In this document: positions 23,966 through 35,205 of the stretch, one piece after another
Position numbering within the stretch: position 1 is the stretch's first letter
How the letters are laid out: every line of letters begins with the position of its first letter
Assembly (NCBI GenBank): GCA_003550325.1
Contig: QKWP01000577.1
Coordinates: forward strand, 83,204 to 147,203
Origin: Gigaspora rosea
Lineage: Eukaryota; Glomeromycota; Glomeromycetes; Diversisporales; Gigasporaceae
DNA length: 64,000 bases
Direction: 5' to 3'
Program-made: the position numbers and the translations under genes
The notes under the pieces: generated by a model
The model's database searches: none
Told to the model about the DNA's origin: nothing
What the model saw: only the letters and a program-made list of their open reading frames with translations

Positions 23966-24034
23966 TTGTACGCACGTACGTACGTACAGTACATTACAAA
24001 ACTTCCGCCTCAACACTCTTTTTCTTGCGTCAAA

Positions 24035-25995
24035 ATGTCAAGTTATAATAATATATATGAAAAACAGCGTGAAAAAATCGATAGTTCTTCAGATATTACT
24101 CAAATAACCAACAATATTACCCAAATGTATTTAGAAGATAACAATTTACAGGATCTTTCACTAGATTTTCGAAATGAAATTGTCAAAGAAATGTGTAAAC
24201 TTTATGATGAAGAAATATCGAAAGGCGGAGGTTCTGAACCAATTCTTGAGAAGTTAGAACAATTCCTAATAAAGAAGAAGCAAAATCCAGTTAATATTAT
24301 CAATTTTTGCTTAGATTATCAAACCGATCCAACGATTCAACGCGTTCTTGCAAATTGCTATTTTTATGGTAAATGGGTTGAAAAAGATGAACGCAAAGCG
24401 TTCAATTATTACCAAAAATTAGCAGAAATGAATAATTCTCAAGGAATATTTTGCCTTGGTGTCTGTTACGAATATGGAAATGGAGTTGAAAAGGATGAAC
24501 GTAAGGCATTTATTTATTATCAAAAATCAGCAGAGATGGGAAACTCTAATGGAACAAAGAATGTTGGATGGTGTTACGGCATAGGAATTGGAGTTGAAAA
24601 GGATGAACATAAGGCATTTATTTATTATCAAAAATCAGCAGAGATGGGACATGCAGCTGGAACATATCAAACTGGTCTTTGCTATTTGTATGGAGAAGGA
24701 GTTGGCAAAGATGAAAAAAAAAGCCTTTGAATATTTTAAAAAAGCTGCAGATATGGGTAATATTGTCGCATTTTCACTAGTAGCTGACTGTTATCGAAAT
24801 GGAATCGGAGTACCGAGAGATATAAAGCGGGCTAATCATTGGTATCGAATAGAAAGAGGTGTAAATAAGATAAACAAATTATCATATGAGAACATTGATG
24901 GTAATTTGAAAAAAATACTAGACGATGAAAGTATCAACTATTATGGATTCCTTATAATGAATTTCATTATATAGAAGAAATAGGAAAAGGTGGATTCGCT
25001 ACTGTATATGTTGCATATTGGCTTGATAAAAATAGATGTTTTCGAACACCAATTGCACTTAAATTGATTCATGGTTCAAATGAAAATAATCAAGAATTTG
25101 TTGAAGAGGTAATATTAATGCAATCAAGAATTTATTAATGAAGTAAACTAATGTATTGTTTTTTATTTAATTATAGTTGAAAACATATTGCGAAATCGGA
25201 TACGAAAATCCATCATTCTTAAAATGTTATGGAATATCAAGAGATGATAAATCGAAAGATTATATTATCGTTTTGAAATATGCGAGTAAAGGTTCATTGC
25301 GCCAAAATCTTAAGTCGGTAGCACAAATGAAATGGAAAGATAAATTAAATGTGTTGTATAGTATCGCCTCAGACCTTGAATCAATCCATTCTCAAGAATT
25401 GATTCATCGAGATTTACATTCCGGAAATATTTTGCAAGATCATTTACATAGTGCTTACATTACAGATTTAGGACTTTCAACATCATCTAATATGAAACAA
25501 AAAGAAGGAATTAATGGTGTTATGTCATATGTAGCACCTGAAGTTCTAATGGGTCAAGCATTCACACAAGCGGCAGATATCTACAGCTTTGGAGTTATTA
25601 TGTATGAGGTTTCAACTGGAAGAAGAGCATTTGATGGTGAACCTTTCGACACTAAACTTGCAGTAAAAATTTGTCAGGGCAAAAGACCAGGATTTGATAA
25701 GGGAATACACGTACCTGATTGTTACGTTAAATTAGCTAAGGAATGCATGGACCAGGATCAAAATAAACGACCCACGGCAACTGTCATTGGTAGCATAATT
25801 TGTCATTGGCTTTATGAGATAAATAAGGATAATGATAATGATAATGAATTCAAAAAACGTTTCTTGGAAGCCGATAAAATTAAACTTAATGTTGAATCAC
25901 CAAAACATCCCGATCATATATACACCAGCAAACTCATCAATACAAATGAGATAACAAACAAATTAGATTTACATGAAATTCCTAATGATTTATAA
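24035..25995 (+). CDS. Sel1-repeat TKL-type protein kinase
   Basis: Exons 24035-25108 and 25177-25995 flank a 68-bp GT-AG intron; total 630 codons. The ATG at 24035 (context CAAAATG) is preferred over an in-frame ATG at 23945, because the extra 30 residues run through a TATA-like box and ACGT repeats. Residues 1-100 are helical and acidic. Residues about 105-290 hold about five 36-residue Sel1 repeats ('GNGVEKDERKAFIYYQKSAE'). The kinase domain follows: glycine loop 'IGKGGFATVYVAYW' near residue 315, 'IALKL', catalytic 'LIHRDLHSGNIL' near 436, 'TDLGLS' instead of DFG, 'VAPEV', 'IYSFGVIMYE'. All core catalytic residues are present, so activity is plausible. Two compensating indels disturb the frame: a 9-A run at about 24714-24722 (8 expected), and one base short near 24947-24950. 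The 76 codons between are in another frame. These are probably homopolymer errors. The role is presumably signalling with Sel1 as a scaffold (family inference). Confidence 0.88.
25109..25176 (+). other. Intron with copied exon end
   Basis: GTAATA...TTATAG. The exon end AATCAAGAATTTGTTGAAGA (25088-25108) is imitated inside the intron at about 25121-25144 (CAATCAAGAATTTATTAATG, then AAGTAA). The micro-duplication created a second potential donor, GAA|GTAAAC. Confidence 0.7.
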
Positions 25996-27579
25996 ATCAA
26001 TTCCCCAAAAATTGTTAAGATAAAGAGCAATAAAATATAATTTATTTAAAGAAACCTTTTTATTTGCCCTTGTATGAACATGAGTTGACTTGGCCGGACA
26101 TTATTCGACCGAATTCGATAAGTTTTTTATTTGGATATTTGATTTGTAAATATTTAACCAGTTTATTTCTTTTATATATTATATTATTGTAAAGGATGGG
26201 CTTTATGTATATATATTATGATATGTTATTTTAAAGATGAAATCTTTCTTTTTATATATTATGATATGTGTTATTGTAAAGGATGAGTGTCATGACCTTG
26301 ACATATGTATTAATAAAATATCTTTAAAAAATGATGAGCAAAATATGGTAACAGCATTTTTCATTCTTCGAAATTTTCGTACACGATGATATTATAAATC
26401 TTGACACAGTGTCACTTGTCTCTAATTAAAGCAATACCGGTAATTGTTTTTACTATTATGCAAACAAGGTAGATTTAATAAATTTGTTTATTTTTGGAAC
26501 TAAACCTTTATTTATATCGAGAGCTTATGCTCAATAATTATTTAAAATTATTTCGTTTATGTAGAAATTTGGTAAAAAAACTTCTTGTCAGCCAGATGAT
26601 CTTATTTTAAAAAAAATTCTAATAAGTTAGACTTAATGTGTCTTTCTAAAATTAATAAAGTATTCGGTACAAAATTGTTACAGAAAACTTGCTAAAGTCT
26701 TATTTAATACATGAGCTGGTAAACTTTTCAAATTTTATATCAATAAATAAGCTCAAACAATGGTAAATGTAATTTATGTGTGGATCGCAATTGCACATCT
26801 TTGTGGCAGTATGCAAACGCAAGTTTACCTATTTAGCTAGGTCACTTATTTTAAACATCAGTTTTACTTTAAAATGTTGATTAAATAGTATGACGAAATG
26901 AAAATATTACACAAAAATAGCAATAACTCCCAATTATTGGAAATCTCTTAATTAATACAGTAAGTAGTATGGTTTGCAGCAATGTGCTAAATAGCACTGT
27001 ATGTACTTATTAAACCCATAAATTTATCTCTAGAAGTATATTATTCTATTCTCTAGGCAGAGAGAATTGGCTTTAGGATTGTTCATTCTTTCGCGTATCT
27101 TAATTTAATCGCTTTCGAAATTGATTTTGTGCTAATAAAAGTTTCAATTTTACAATATAAATTATAAATTTTAACGCTCCAGACTCATACCGGTTCCCGG
27201 TTCCTAGTATTATGTACTTTAACAACTTTTTAATTATTCATGGCATATATAATGGTACTGTTGGCAGTAATATTAACAATATTTATATTTTTGTATAAAA
27301 TTGACAGTGTAACCAGCAACTATGGATTATTTTTGAACAGATTTCAACTATTTACATAGAGATGTTCGTTAGTCACATTTCACATGATGATTTGCAGACC
27401 AGTTAAAAAGTAATGCGTGTTTCTTTATTAAATGTAAAGAAATAAAAAGACCTAACAAATTTTAATGAAACTTTTCCCTATCAAGTTGATACACGGTATA
27501 CATGTGTCTCCAAAAAAAAAAAAGTTTGATTTTTGGCAAAAAATATTGTCTCTTACTGAACAAGTACATATAATTTAAA
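25996..27579. other. Non-coding region downstream of the Sel1-kinase gene
   Basis: Contains AATAAAATAT at about 26028, a plausible polyadenylation region just after the stop, then AT-rich DNA without recognisable genes. Duplicated in copy B. Confidence 0.5.
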
Positions 27580-27855
27580 ATGGCAATTCAAAAAATTATT
27601 GAAACCTTTTTGTCCTAATTTTCGCTACTTATGTTTTAACTTTTATTATAAATACTTAAAACTCCCCAATCCTCTCCCTGGTCCATTTCTTTTACCAATC
27701 ATCGGAAACCTTCATAATTTCAATTTCTGCGATTTATACTAATATCGTCAAAATGTGGAGTAATCGGTGAAATAATGTTTAATGGACAGCGACGTATCAT
27801 TCAATCGCAACCAGAATATATTGATAAAATTATATCTTCCAAATATTTAATGAGG
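27580..27855 (+). pseudogene. Cytochrome P450 N-terminal remnant, copy A
   Basis: Starts 'MAIQKIIETFLS', continues in other frames with a hydrophobic anchor, and then shows the proline-rich hinge 'LPNPLPGPFLLPIIGNLHNF', diagnostic of microsomal P450 N-termini. Another frame continues 'GVIGEIMFNGQRRIIQSQPEY', the region after the hinge that precedes the B helix. At least three frameshifts or stops occur within 280 bases, and nothing of the heme-binding C-terminus is present. A GT donor-like GTACCTT follows AATGAG. Confidence 0.75.
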
Positions 27856-28183
27856 TACCTTATTCGTAAAGTTTAGATGAAATGTGATTTTAGATGCCTT
27901 GCACCATAGTAATTTTATTATATTTTTTATTGTCTAAAGATACACTATTTCGTTTAATTTATTAATCTAACAGCGCTACAAATATTTATTAACGCTTACT
28001 ACCACTATCAAACAAGCTTAATTTCTACTAAATTAAAATAACATTTAATTTATTTGTACAAATTATATGTATTATACTGATTTAACTTCTATGTGTTCTA
28101 AATTCATAGTTAACTCATCTCCAACTCATCTCCAACTCATATCCGAATATAACATTGGCTAGAAAGATGTTTTTTTTTGATCG

Positions 28184-28379
28184 CTATTGATTAAATAAAA
28201 TCTGATTTGGAAGGCTTGTTGAACAAGATAGTTGTACAAGATTAATCACGTTATAATAGATATCACCATGTGAATTATGAGAATGTGATTGGTAAAATTG
28301 GTCGTACAAAACTATGAAGATTTTAATAAAAATGAGTCGAATCAGTCCAAATGTATTAAGAATCAACCGGTATAAAACA
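28184..28379. other. Short conserved region, no gene called
   Basis: A 60-codon minus-strand frame (28366-28184) is also open in copy B (32038-31856) with a few changes. Because the two copies are nearly identical overall, shared openness says little. Confidence 0.25.
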
Positions 28380-29206
28380 AGATAATAATATTATATTTCT
28401 AAAAGTTGCATAATGTTCTAAAAATTCTATGTTTTTTTAATGTCTGTTACATTTGAATTGGGGTATAACATATAACAACTTACAAACGCAATTGCTTGAT
28501 TCTTTCATGTTGATGGAATTTGAAAAAATATCTCGATAATTCTTGTCATATTAATATAGCTTGACAAAAGCTCTTGATGAATGTATTCAGCTAATAAAAT
28601 ATTAAAATAAAGTAAGTCTTTCAACAAAATTGTTTTTAATAAACTTTGGGTATGCTGAACCACGATTTTTTCAAAATTCTCGCCTTTTCATTATAATATA
28701 TTCTCTGCGTTTATATTTTTTTATTTAACATGAAAAAATCTGAAGTGGTAATTTTCTTTATTAATTTTTATTGTCAGGTTCAACCGTCACCGATAATATC
28801 AGATGAGTGTAAAAAAAAAAAAAGAATAATTAGAAAGAAAATAGATGAGTTAATGCAAAAAAAAAATTAAATTTGTATGAAGTGAATTTTTTGCATTATT
28901 AAAGAAAAAAAAATAAAAATCTCATGTCTTAACCATTCAGTCAATTCATCATATACTGTTATTTATTGGTTCATTAATCTAAAATTATTTATCAAAGATT
29001 TTGCGATTCGCAAAATTCATTGTATCACATAGAACTATGTATACTTGCAATATTTTCTAATTTTTACGGCCCAATATTTTAGCAAATTTAATACATCGAT
29101 TAATACGTCGATTAAATCATTGACTAATAAATCTTCTTTATACATTATTAATTACTGTATATTTACGGGGTAAAATATCTAATGAGAAATATTAGATAAA
29201 TACCAC
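28380..29206. repeat. R2 spacer repeat, copy ii (inside duplication A)
   Basis: Matches the right half of R2 (13590-14420 and 57600-58440), including CAGGTTCAACCGTCACCGAT and the poly-A stretch after GATGAGTGT. It ends abruptly at the single N. Confidence 0.8.
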
Positions 29207-29207
29207 N
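29207..29207. other. Single-N sequence join
   Basis: One N exactly at the boundary of the two tandem copies. Left of it the R2 copy would be expected to continue AAGCTTGAGTAGCTT, as it does after copy B. Right of it a kinase gene starts mid-exon. This points to a scaffold join. Confidence 0.9.
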
Positions 29208-29808
29208 TCCATTCTCAAGAATTGATTCATCGAGATTTACATTCCGGAAATATTTTGCAAGATCATTTACATAGTGCTTACATTACAGATTTAGGACTTT
29301 CAACATCATCTAATATGAAACAAAAAGAAGAAATTAGTGGTGTTATGTCATATGTAGCACCCGAAGTTCTAATGGGTCAAGCATTCACTCAAGCGGCAGA
29401 TATCTACATCTTTGGAGTTATTATGTATGAGGTTTCAACTGGAAGATGGTGAACCTTTCGACACTAAACTTGCAGTAAAAATTTGTCAGGGAAAAAGACC
29501 AGAATTTGATAAGGGAATACACGTACCTGATTGTTACGTTAAATTAGCTAAGGAATGCATAGACCAGGATCAAAATAAACGACCCACGGCAACTGTCATT
29601 GGTAGCATAATTTGTCATTGGCTTTATGAGATAAATAAGGATGATGATAATGATAATGAATTCAAAAAACGTTTCTTGGAAGCCGATAAAGTTAAACTTA
29701 ATGTTGAATCACCAAAACATCCGGATCATATATACACCAGCAAATTCATCAATACAAAAGAGATAACAAACAAATTAGATTTTACATGAAATTCCTAATG
29801 ATTTATAA
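29208..29808 (+). pseudogene. Sel1-kinase C-terminal part, copy B
   Basis: Begins at the N with 'SILKN'-region codons and reads 'LIHRDLHSGNIL', 'TDLGLS', 'VAPEV'. It lacks the ATP-binding lobe because the sequence starts here. Ten bases (AGAGCATTTG in copy A) are missing near 29444, shifting the frame, and one extra T near 29780 shifts it again before the stop equivalent at 29806-29808. The 5' truncation is likely an assembly limit; the 10-base loss would inactivate the gene if real. Confidence 0.85.
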
Positions 29809-31251
29809 ATCAATTCCCCAAAAATAGTTAAGAGAAAGAGCAATAAAATATAATTTATTTAAAGAAGCCTTTTTATTTGCCCTTGTATGAACATGAGCTG
29901 GACTTGGCCGGACATTATTCGACCGAATTCGATAAGTTTTTGATTTGGATATTTGATTTGTAAATATTTAACCAATTTATAATGTTTATTTCTTTTATAT
30001 ATTATATTATTGTGAAGGATGGGCTTTATATATATATATTATGATATGTTATTTTAAAGATGAAAACTTTCTTTTTATATATTATGATATGTTATTTTTA
30101 AAGGATGGACGTTTTCTTTTATATGTTATTGTAAAGGATGAGTCTCATAACGTATTAATAAAATAACTTTAAAAAATGATGACCAAAATATGGTAACAGC
30201 ATTTTCATTTTTCGAAATTTTCGTACACGATGATGTTATAAGTCTTGACACAGTATCACTTGCCTCTAATTAAAGCAATAATTGTTTTTAATATTATGCA
30301 GACAAGGTAGATTTAATAAATTTATTTATTATTGGAACTAAATCTTTACTTCGAGAGCTTGTACTCAATAATTATTTAAAATTATTTAGTTTATGTAGAA
30401 ATTTGGCAAAAAAAAGTTCTTGTCAGCCAGATGATCTTATTTTAAAAAAAATTCTAATAAGTTAGACTTAACGAGTCTTTCTAAAAGTAATAAAGCCATT
30501 CGGTACAAAATTGTTTTACAAAAAACTTGCCAAAGTCTTATTTAATACATGAGCTGGTAAACTTTTCAAATTTTATATCAATAAATAAGCTCAAACGATG
30601 GTAAATGTAATTTATGTGTGGATCGCAATTGCACATCTTTTGTGGCAGTATGCAAACGCAAGTTTACCTATTTAGCTAGGTCACTTATTTTAATCATCAG
30701 TTTTACTTTAAAATGTTGATTAAATTGTATGACGAAACGAAAATATTACACAAAAATAACAATAACTCCCAATTATTGGAAATCTCTTAATTAATACAGT
30801 AAGTAGTATGGTTTGCAGCAACGTGCTAAATAGCACTGTATGTACTTATTAAACCCATAAATTTATCTCTAGAAGTATATTATTCTATTCTCTGGGCAGA
30901 GAGAATTGGCTTTAGTATTGTTCATTCTCTCGCGTATCTTAATATTAACAATATTTATATTTTTGTGTAAAATTGACAGAGTAACCCAGCAACTATGGAT
31001 TATTTTTGAACAGATTTCAACTATTTACATAGAGATGTTCGTTAGTCACATTTCACATGATGATTTGCAGACCAATTAAAAAGTAATGCGTGTTTCTTTA
31101 TTAAATGTAAAGAAATAAAAAGACCTAACAAATTTTAATGAAACTTTTCCTTATCAAGTTGATACACGGTATACATGTGTCTCCAAAAAAAGAAAAAAGT
31201 TGATTTTTGGCAAAATATTGTCTCTTACTGAACAAGTACATATGATTTAAA

Positions 31252-31527
31252 ATGGCAATTCAAAAAATTATTGAAACCATTTTGTCCTAATTTTCGCTAC
31301 TTATGTTTTAACTTTTATTATAAATACTTAAAACTCCCCAATCCTCTCCCTGGTCCATTTCTTTTACCAATCATCGGAAACCTTCATAATTTCAATTTCT
31401 GCGATTTATACTAATATCGTCAAAATGTGGAGTAATCGGTGAAATAATGTTTAATGGACAGCGACGTATCATTCAATCGCAACCAGAATATATTGATAAA
31501 ATTATATCTTCCAAATATTTAATGAGG
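31252..31527 (+). pseudogene. Cytochrome P450 N-terminal remnant, copy B
   Basis: Same remnant as 27580-27855, with the hinge 'NPLPGPFLLPIIGNL' and the same disruptions. The decay therefore predates the duplication, if the duplication is real. Confidence 0.72.
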
Positions 31528-32040
31528 TTCCTTATTCGTAAAGTTTAGATGAAATGTGATTTTAGATGCCTTGCACCATAGTAATTTTATTATATTTTTT
31601 ATTGTCTAAAGATACACTATTTCGTTTAATTTATTAATCTAACAGCGCTACAAATATTTATTAACGCTTACTGCCACTATCAAACAAGCTTAATTTCTAC
31701 TAAATTAAAATAACATTTAATTTATTTGTACAAATTATATGTATTATACTGATTTAACTTCTATGTGTTCTAAATTCATAGTTAAACTCATCTCCAACTC
31801 ATCTCCAACTCATATCCGAATATAACATTGGCTAGAAAGATGTTTTTTTTGATCGCTATTGATTAAATAAAATCTGATTTGGAAGGTTTGTTGAACAAGA
31901 TAGTTGTACAAGATTAATCACGTTATAAGAGATATCACCATGTGAATTATGAGAATGTGATTGGTAAAATTTGTCGTACAAAACTATGAAGATTTTAATA
32001 AAAATGAGTCGAATCAGTCCAAATGTATTAAAAACCAACC

Positions 32041-32930
32041 GGTATAAAACAAGATAATAATATTATATTTCTAAAAGTTGCATAATTCTATGTTTTTTTA
32101 ATGTCTGTTACATTTGAATTGGGTATTTCCTATAACAACTTACAAACGCAATTGCTTGATTCTTTCATGTTGATGGAATTTGAAAAAATATAACGATAAT
32201 TCTTGTCATATTAATATAGCTTTACAAAAGCTCTTGATGAATGAATTCAGCTAATAAAATATTAAAATAAAGTAAGTCTTTCAACAAAATTTTTTTTAAT
32301 AAACTTTGGGTATGCTGAACCATGATTTTTTCAAAATTCTCGCCTTTTCACTATACAAAATATTTTCTGCGTTTATATTTTTTTTTTATTTAACATGAAA
32401 AAATCTGAAGTGGTAATTTTCTTTATTAATTTTTATTGTCAGGTTCAACCGTCACCGATAATATCAGATGAGTGTAAAAAAAAAAGAATAATTAGAAAGT
32501 AAATAGATGAGTTAATGCAAAAAAAAAAAATTAAATTTGTATGAAGTGAATATTTTGCATTATAAAAGAAAAAAAAATAAAAATCTCATGTCTTAACCAT
32601 TCAGTCAATTCATCATATACTGTTATTTGTTTGTTCATTAATCTAAAATTATTTATCAAAGATTTTGCTATTCACAAAATTCATTGTATCACATAGAACT
32701 ATGTATATTTGCAATATTTTCTAATTTTTACGGCCCAATATTTTAGCAAATCTAATACATCGATTAATACGTCGATTAAATCATTGACTAATAAATCTTC
32801 TTTATACATTATTAATTACTGTATATTTACGGGGTAAAATATCTAATGAGAAATATTAGATAAATACCACAAGCTTGAGTAGCTTATTACTAGCTTATTT
32901 ACAGTAATTTTATTATAGTAAGTGATGCCG
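32041..32930. repeat. R2 spacer repeat, copy iii
   Basis: Collinear with 28380-29206 and with the right part of the other R2 copies. It carries the uninterrupted TAGTAAGTGATGCCG site that is occupied by the 658-bp element at 14431. Confidence 0.8.
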
Positions 32931-34190
32931 AGCAAAAACTTGTAAGAAATATTCTATGATTCATTAAGTTTCGTCTTTAAAATTGTTATTACTGTAAATT
33001 GTTATTAAATATTTTAAATTAAATAATGCAAATTTAAAGTGATTAAATACATAAGAACTTTACTTACTGTTACAAATTTAACTGTATTTGAATAATCTCT
33101 TTATGGATGTAATTTTGTGTTGTCTTACGTAATTTTGGGTAAGCTTCATGAAATCTGATTGCTGAAATTTACACAAAATAATATGTAATGCTGTATTGTA
33201 AGCTTGTAATTTTCGTAATAAAACCCTAACCTTGGTTGGAAATGAAATAACTTTTTTGAATAACTTAAATATCCAAAATAGATTTTCAATGCCAAATTAT
33301 TGAAATTTATGAACATGAAATAAGCTGATTGGTAACTAAATTTCAATTTATGCCATAAAATTATAATTAAGAATGTAGATAATTTATATAAGCAAATATT
33401 ATCTTTTAAAATTTTGTCACTAAAGATACATATACGGGAAATAATCAAAAAAAAATAGTGTTTTCTACTAATACTCCTCGCTTAGAATTCCACTTGTTTT
33501 CTCTTCCAGTCAGCAGTAACAATAGTAATTTTGTGATATGTACCTCTGAAGTGTAACTCTATGAATAAATAATGATATTTGTTTAAAACAAAGCTCCGGA
33601 CTATAAATGCAAAAAACTTTTAGTGGCAATTTTGTAGATTACAAGCCAATATAAGAAAAAAGAATGTTTAAAGATAAGCATTCAATTTTAAATTTAATTA
33701 GCATATTATCTTTAATACTGCTGTTCGTGTAATCGACCATTCCAATATGAGAAATGCTATCGTAGCAGGATTTAATGCCAAAAATTTAAGCACTACTTAT
33801 ACTGTATTTAATATAACCGTGATATCACTTTTTATCTCATACTCAAAGTTTCAAATCCCATTGTATTTGATACTAAAATTTTAGGATTTCAGATTTGAAT
33901 TCCGATTATTATGTTGTGCTTATAAATCACATTTATGTATCAGCGGTAGTTACCCACTGAATTGTTATATTTATTTAGTTAATTTCTTCACAAAATAATA
34001 TAATTAGGGGTTTATAATTAACGAATAAGTGACGTATTTTGAATAAGTAGGACTTTTTAAATAGTATTTTTACTGTGTTGAATTATTAATCGGAAAAATA
34101 ATAATTAGATTCTCTGATTTTAATTATGAAACCCACTATTCGTTAATGTAAGTAATATGAAGACTCATATTATTTCACAACAAAATTATT
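32930..34190. repeat. R1 spacer repeat, copy iii (partial)
   Basis: Collinear with 15100-16150 and 2140-3860, ending where the TIR element at 34192 is inserted. It carries the small TIR candidate at 34005-34138. Confidence 0.78.
34005..34138. mobile_element. Candidate small TIR element, 134 bp
   Basis: TAGGGGTTTATAATTAA on the left; the complement of the right end is TAGTGGGTTTCATAATTAA. R1 copy ii lacks this segment between the same anchors. No convincing TSD could be read. Confidence 0.45.
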
Positions 34191-34455
34191 ACAGCTGTTT
34201 TCAAAAAGGTGTGAACGATCAGGGATCGCCATATAAAGGGAAATTCACGATATTTCCCAAATTTCCTTCTTTTTTTTTACTCTCGCTTCTAACAGAGAAA
34301 GCTTCTCACCAAATTACCAATAGAAATAGTTTTTATAGTTCAATAAAATAATACTATTCTAAGTTAAAGATAATTTTAACAGGTGAATTAAGAAATTTTT
34401 AATAAATTCCTCAAAACGGTGGTCATCTTGAGTCTTGCTTTATACAGTAAATCAA

Positions 34456-34710
34456 CTATTTATCAATTAATAATGATAGTTCTTTAACACATCTCTTAAA
34501 GTAAAACTTTTTCCCATTTAGAGTTGCTGCATGAAATTTTTTTTTTTTGATTATATTCAATCTTGATAGCTCATTATTGCATCGTGAACAAAGTGAAAAT
34601 TTAAAAAAATCTTTTAGAGGTATTGAATAATTATAATGCAATATTTTTTTTCGAACAAAAGAAACTTGATCTTCTGTCCAATTGGGCGTAAATATTCATG
34701 TATACGCATA
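34456..34710 (-). CDS. Small hypothetical protein with CxxC motif
   Basis: About 80 codons on the minus strand, open back to roughly 34710 with no ATG at the very start; the first ATG gives 61 residues from 34641. It contains 'FSLCSRCNNELSRLN' and is Lys-rich. The CxxC could bind zinc, but no family is recognised. It sits inside the 898-bp TIR element, so it may be a transposon-borne exon or chance. Confidence 0.25.
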
Positions 34711-34836
34711 TTTGTAATATCACATTTGCCATTTTTTGTGTTTACAAATCAACTCCACAGTATAAACACTTTCGACGGCTAAAGCAAGTCCCTCTTTTTG
34801 TATATAATTTGTTTATATAACGGTAATGATAATGAT

Positions 34837-34988
34837 TAGAAAAGGGTATCATGCACTTATCAGTACTAGGTGCTTAATTGTTACATGGCTAGTAATATAA
34901 AAATTACAATGGACATCAATAATTATTTAACCTAAAATATGTGCTGATTAAGCATCTCGCACTGATAAGTGCGTTATGCCCGTCTCTA
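34837..34988. mobile_element. hAT-type MITE, 152 bp, perfect 8-bp TSD
   Basis: ATAATGAT at 34829-34836 and again at 34989-34996. The inverted termini share the string CACTTATCAGT with TAGAAAAGGG / TAGAGACGGG outer ends. Nested in the 898-bp element. Confidence 0.9.
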
Positions 34989-35104
34989 ATAATGATAAAA
35001 AAGTTAATTATTAAATTTCTGATTTTCCGATCCCCCATATGGGTATATGTCATAAAAATCACCTGTTCACACTTTTTTGAAAACAGCTATAATACAACTA
35101 ATTT

Positions 35105-35205
35105 TTATCTTAAGTAAAAAATGATCCAAATGATTTATACAAAAAAACCCCTTTTGAAAAAAATTGTCATTTTCGGCCCTTTTACCACCAACTAGCCCAT
35201 ATGAA
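35105..35205. mobile_element. Half of a GGGCTTGGTG-type MITE
   Basis: TTAAGTAAAAAATGATCC, poly-A stretches and AACTAGCCCAT match the right half of the 51224-51475 element. The left half is missing or too diverged. Confidence 0.5.

Larger units (their letters stand above)
25385..29206. repeat. Tandem duplication, copy A
   Basis: From the codons just before the kinase catalytic loop, through the 3' end of the gene, a P450 remnant and R2 sequence, to TAGATAAATACCAC. The same stretch recurs at 29208-32870 with few differences. The main one is a 167-bp segment (27105-27271) present only here, bordered by TAAT on both sides. Confidence 0.9.
29208..32870. repeat. Tandem duplication, copy B
   Basis: Near-identical to 25385-29206, same order and orientation. 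It runs on without interruption into R2/R1 boundary sequence (AAGCTTGAGTAGCTT) at 32871. Confidence 0.9.
34192..35089. mobile_element. TA-flanked TIR element, 898 bp
   Basis: CAGCTGTTTTCAAAAAGGTG on the left, inverted at the right (first base T, one internal change), with TA on both sides. R1 copies i and ii have no such segment. It contains a small Cys-containing frame on the minus strand and a nested hAT MITE at 34837-34988. Confidence 0.75.

Noticed and set aside
28184..28366. Sixty-codon frame conserved in both tandem copies
   Set aside because: The copies are nearly identical overall, so shared openness is expected by chance; no motif is present.
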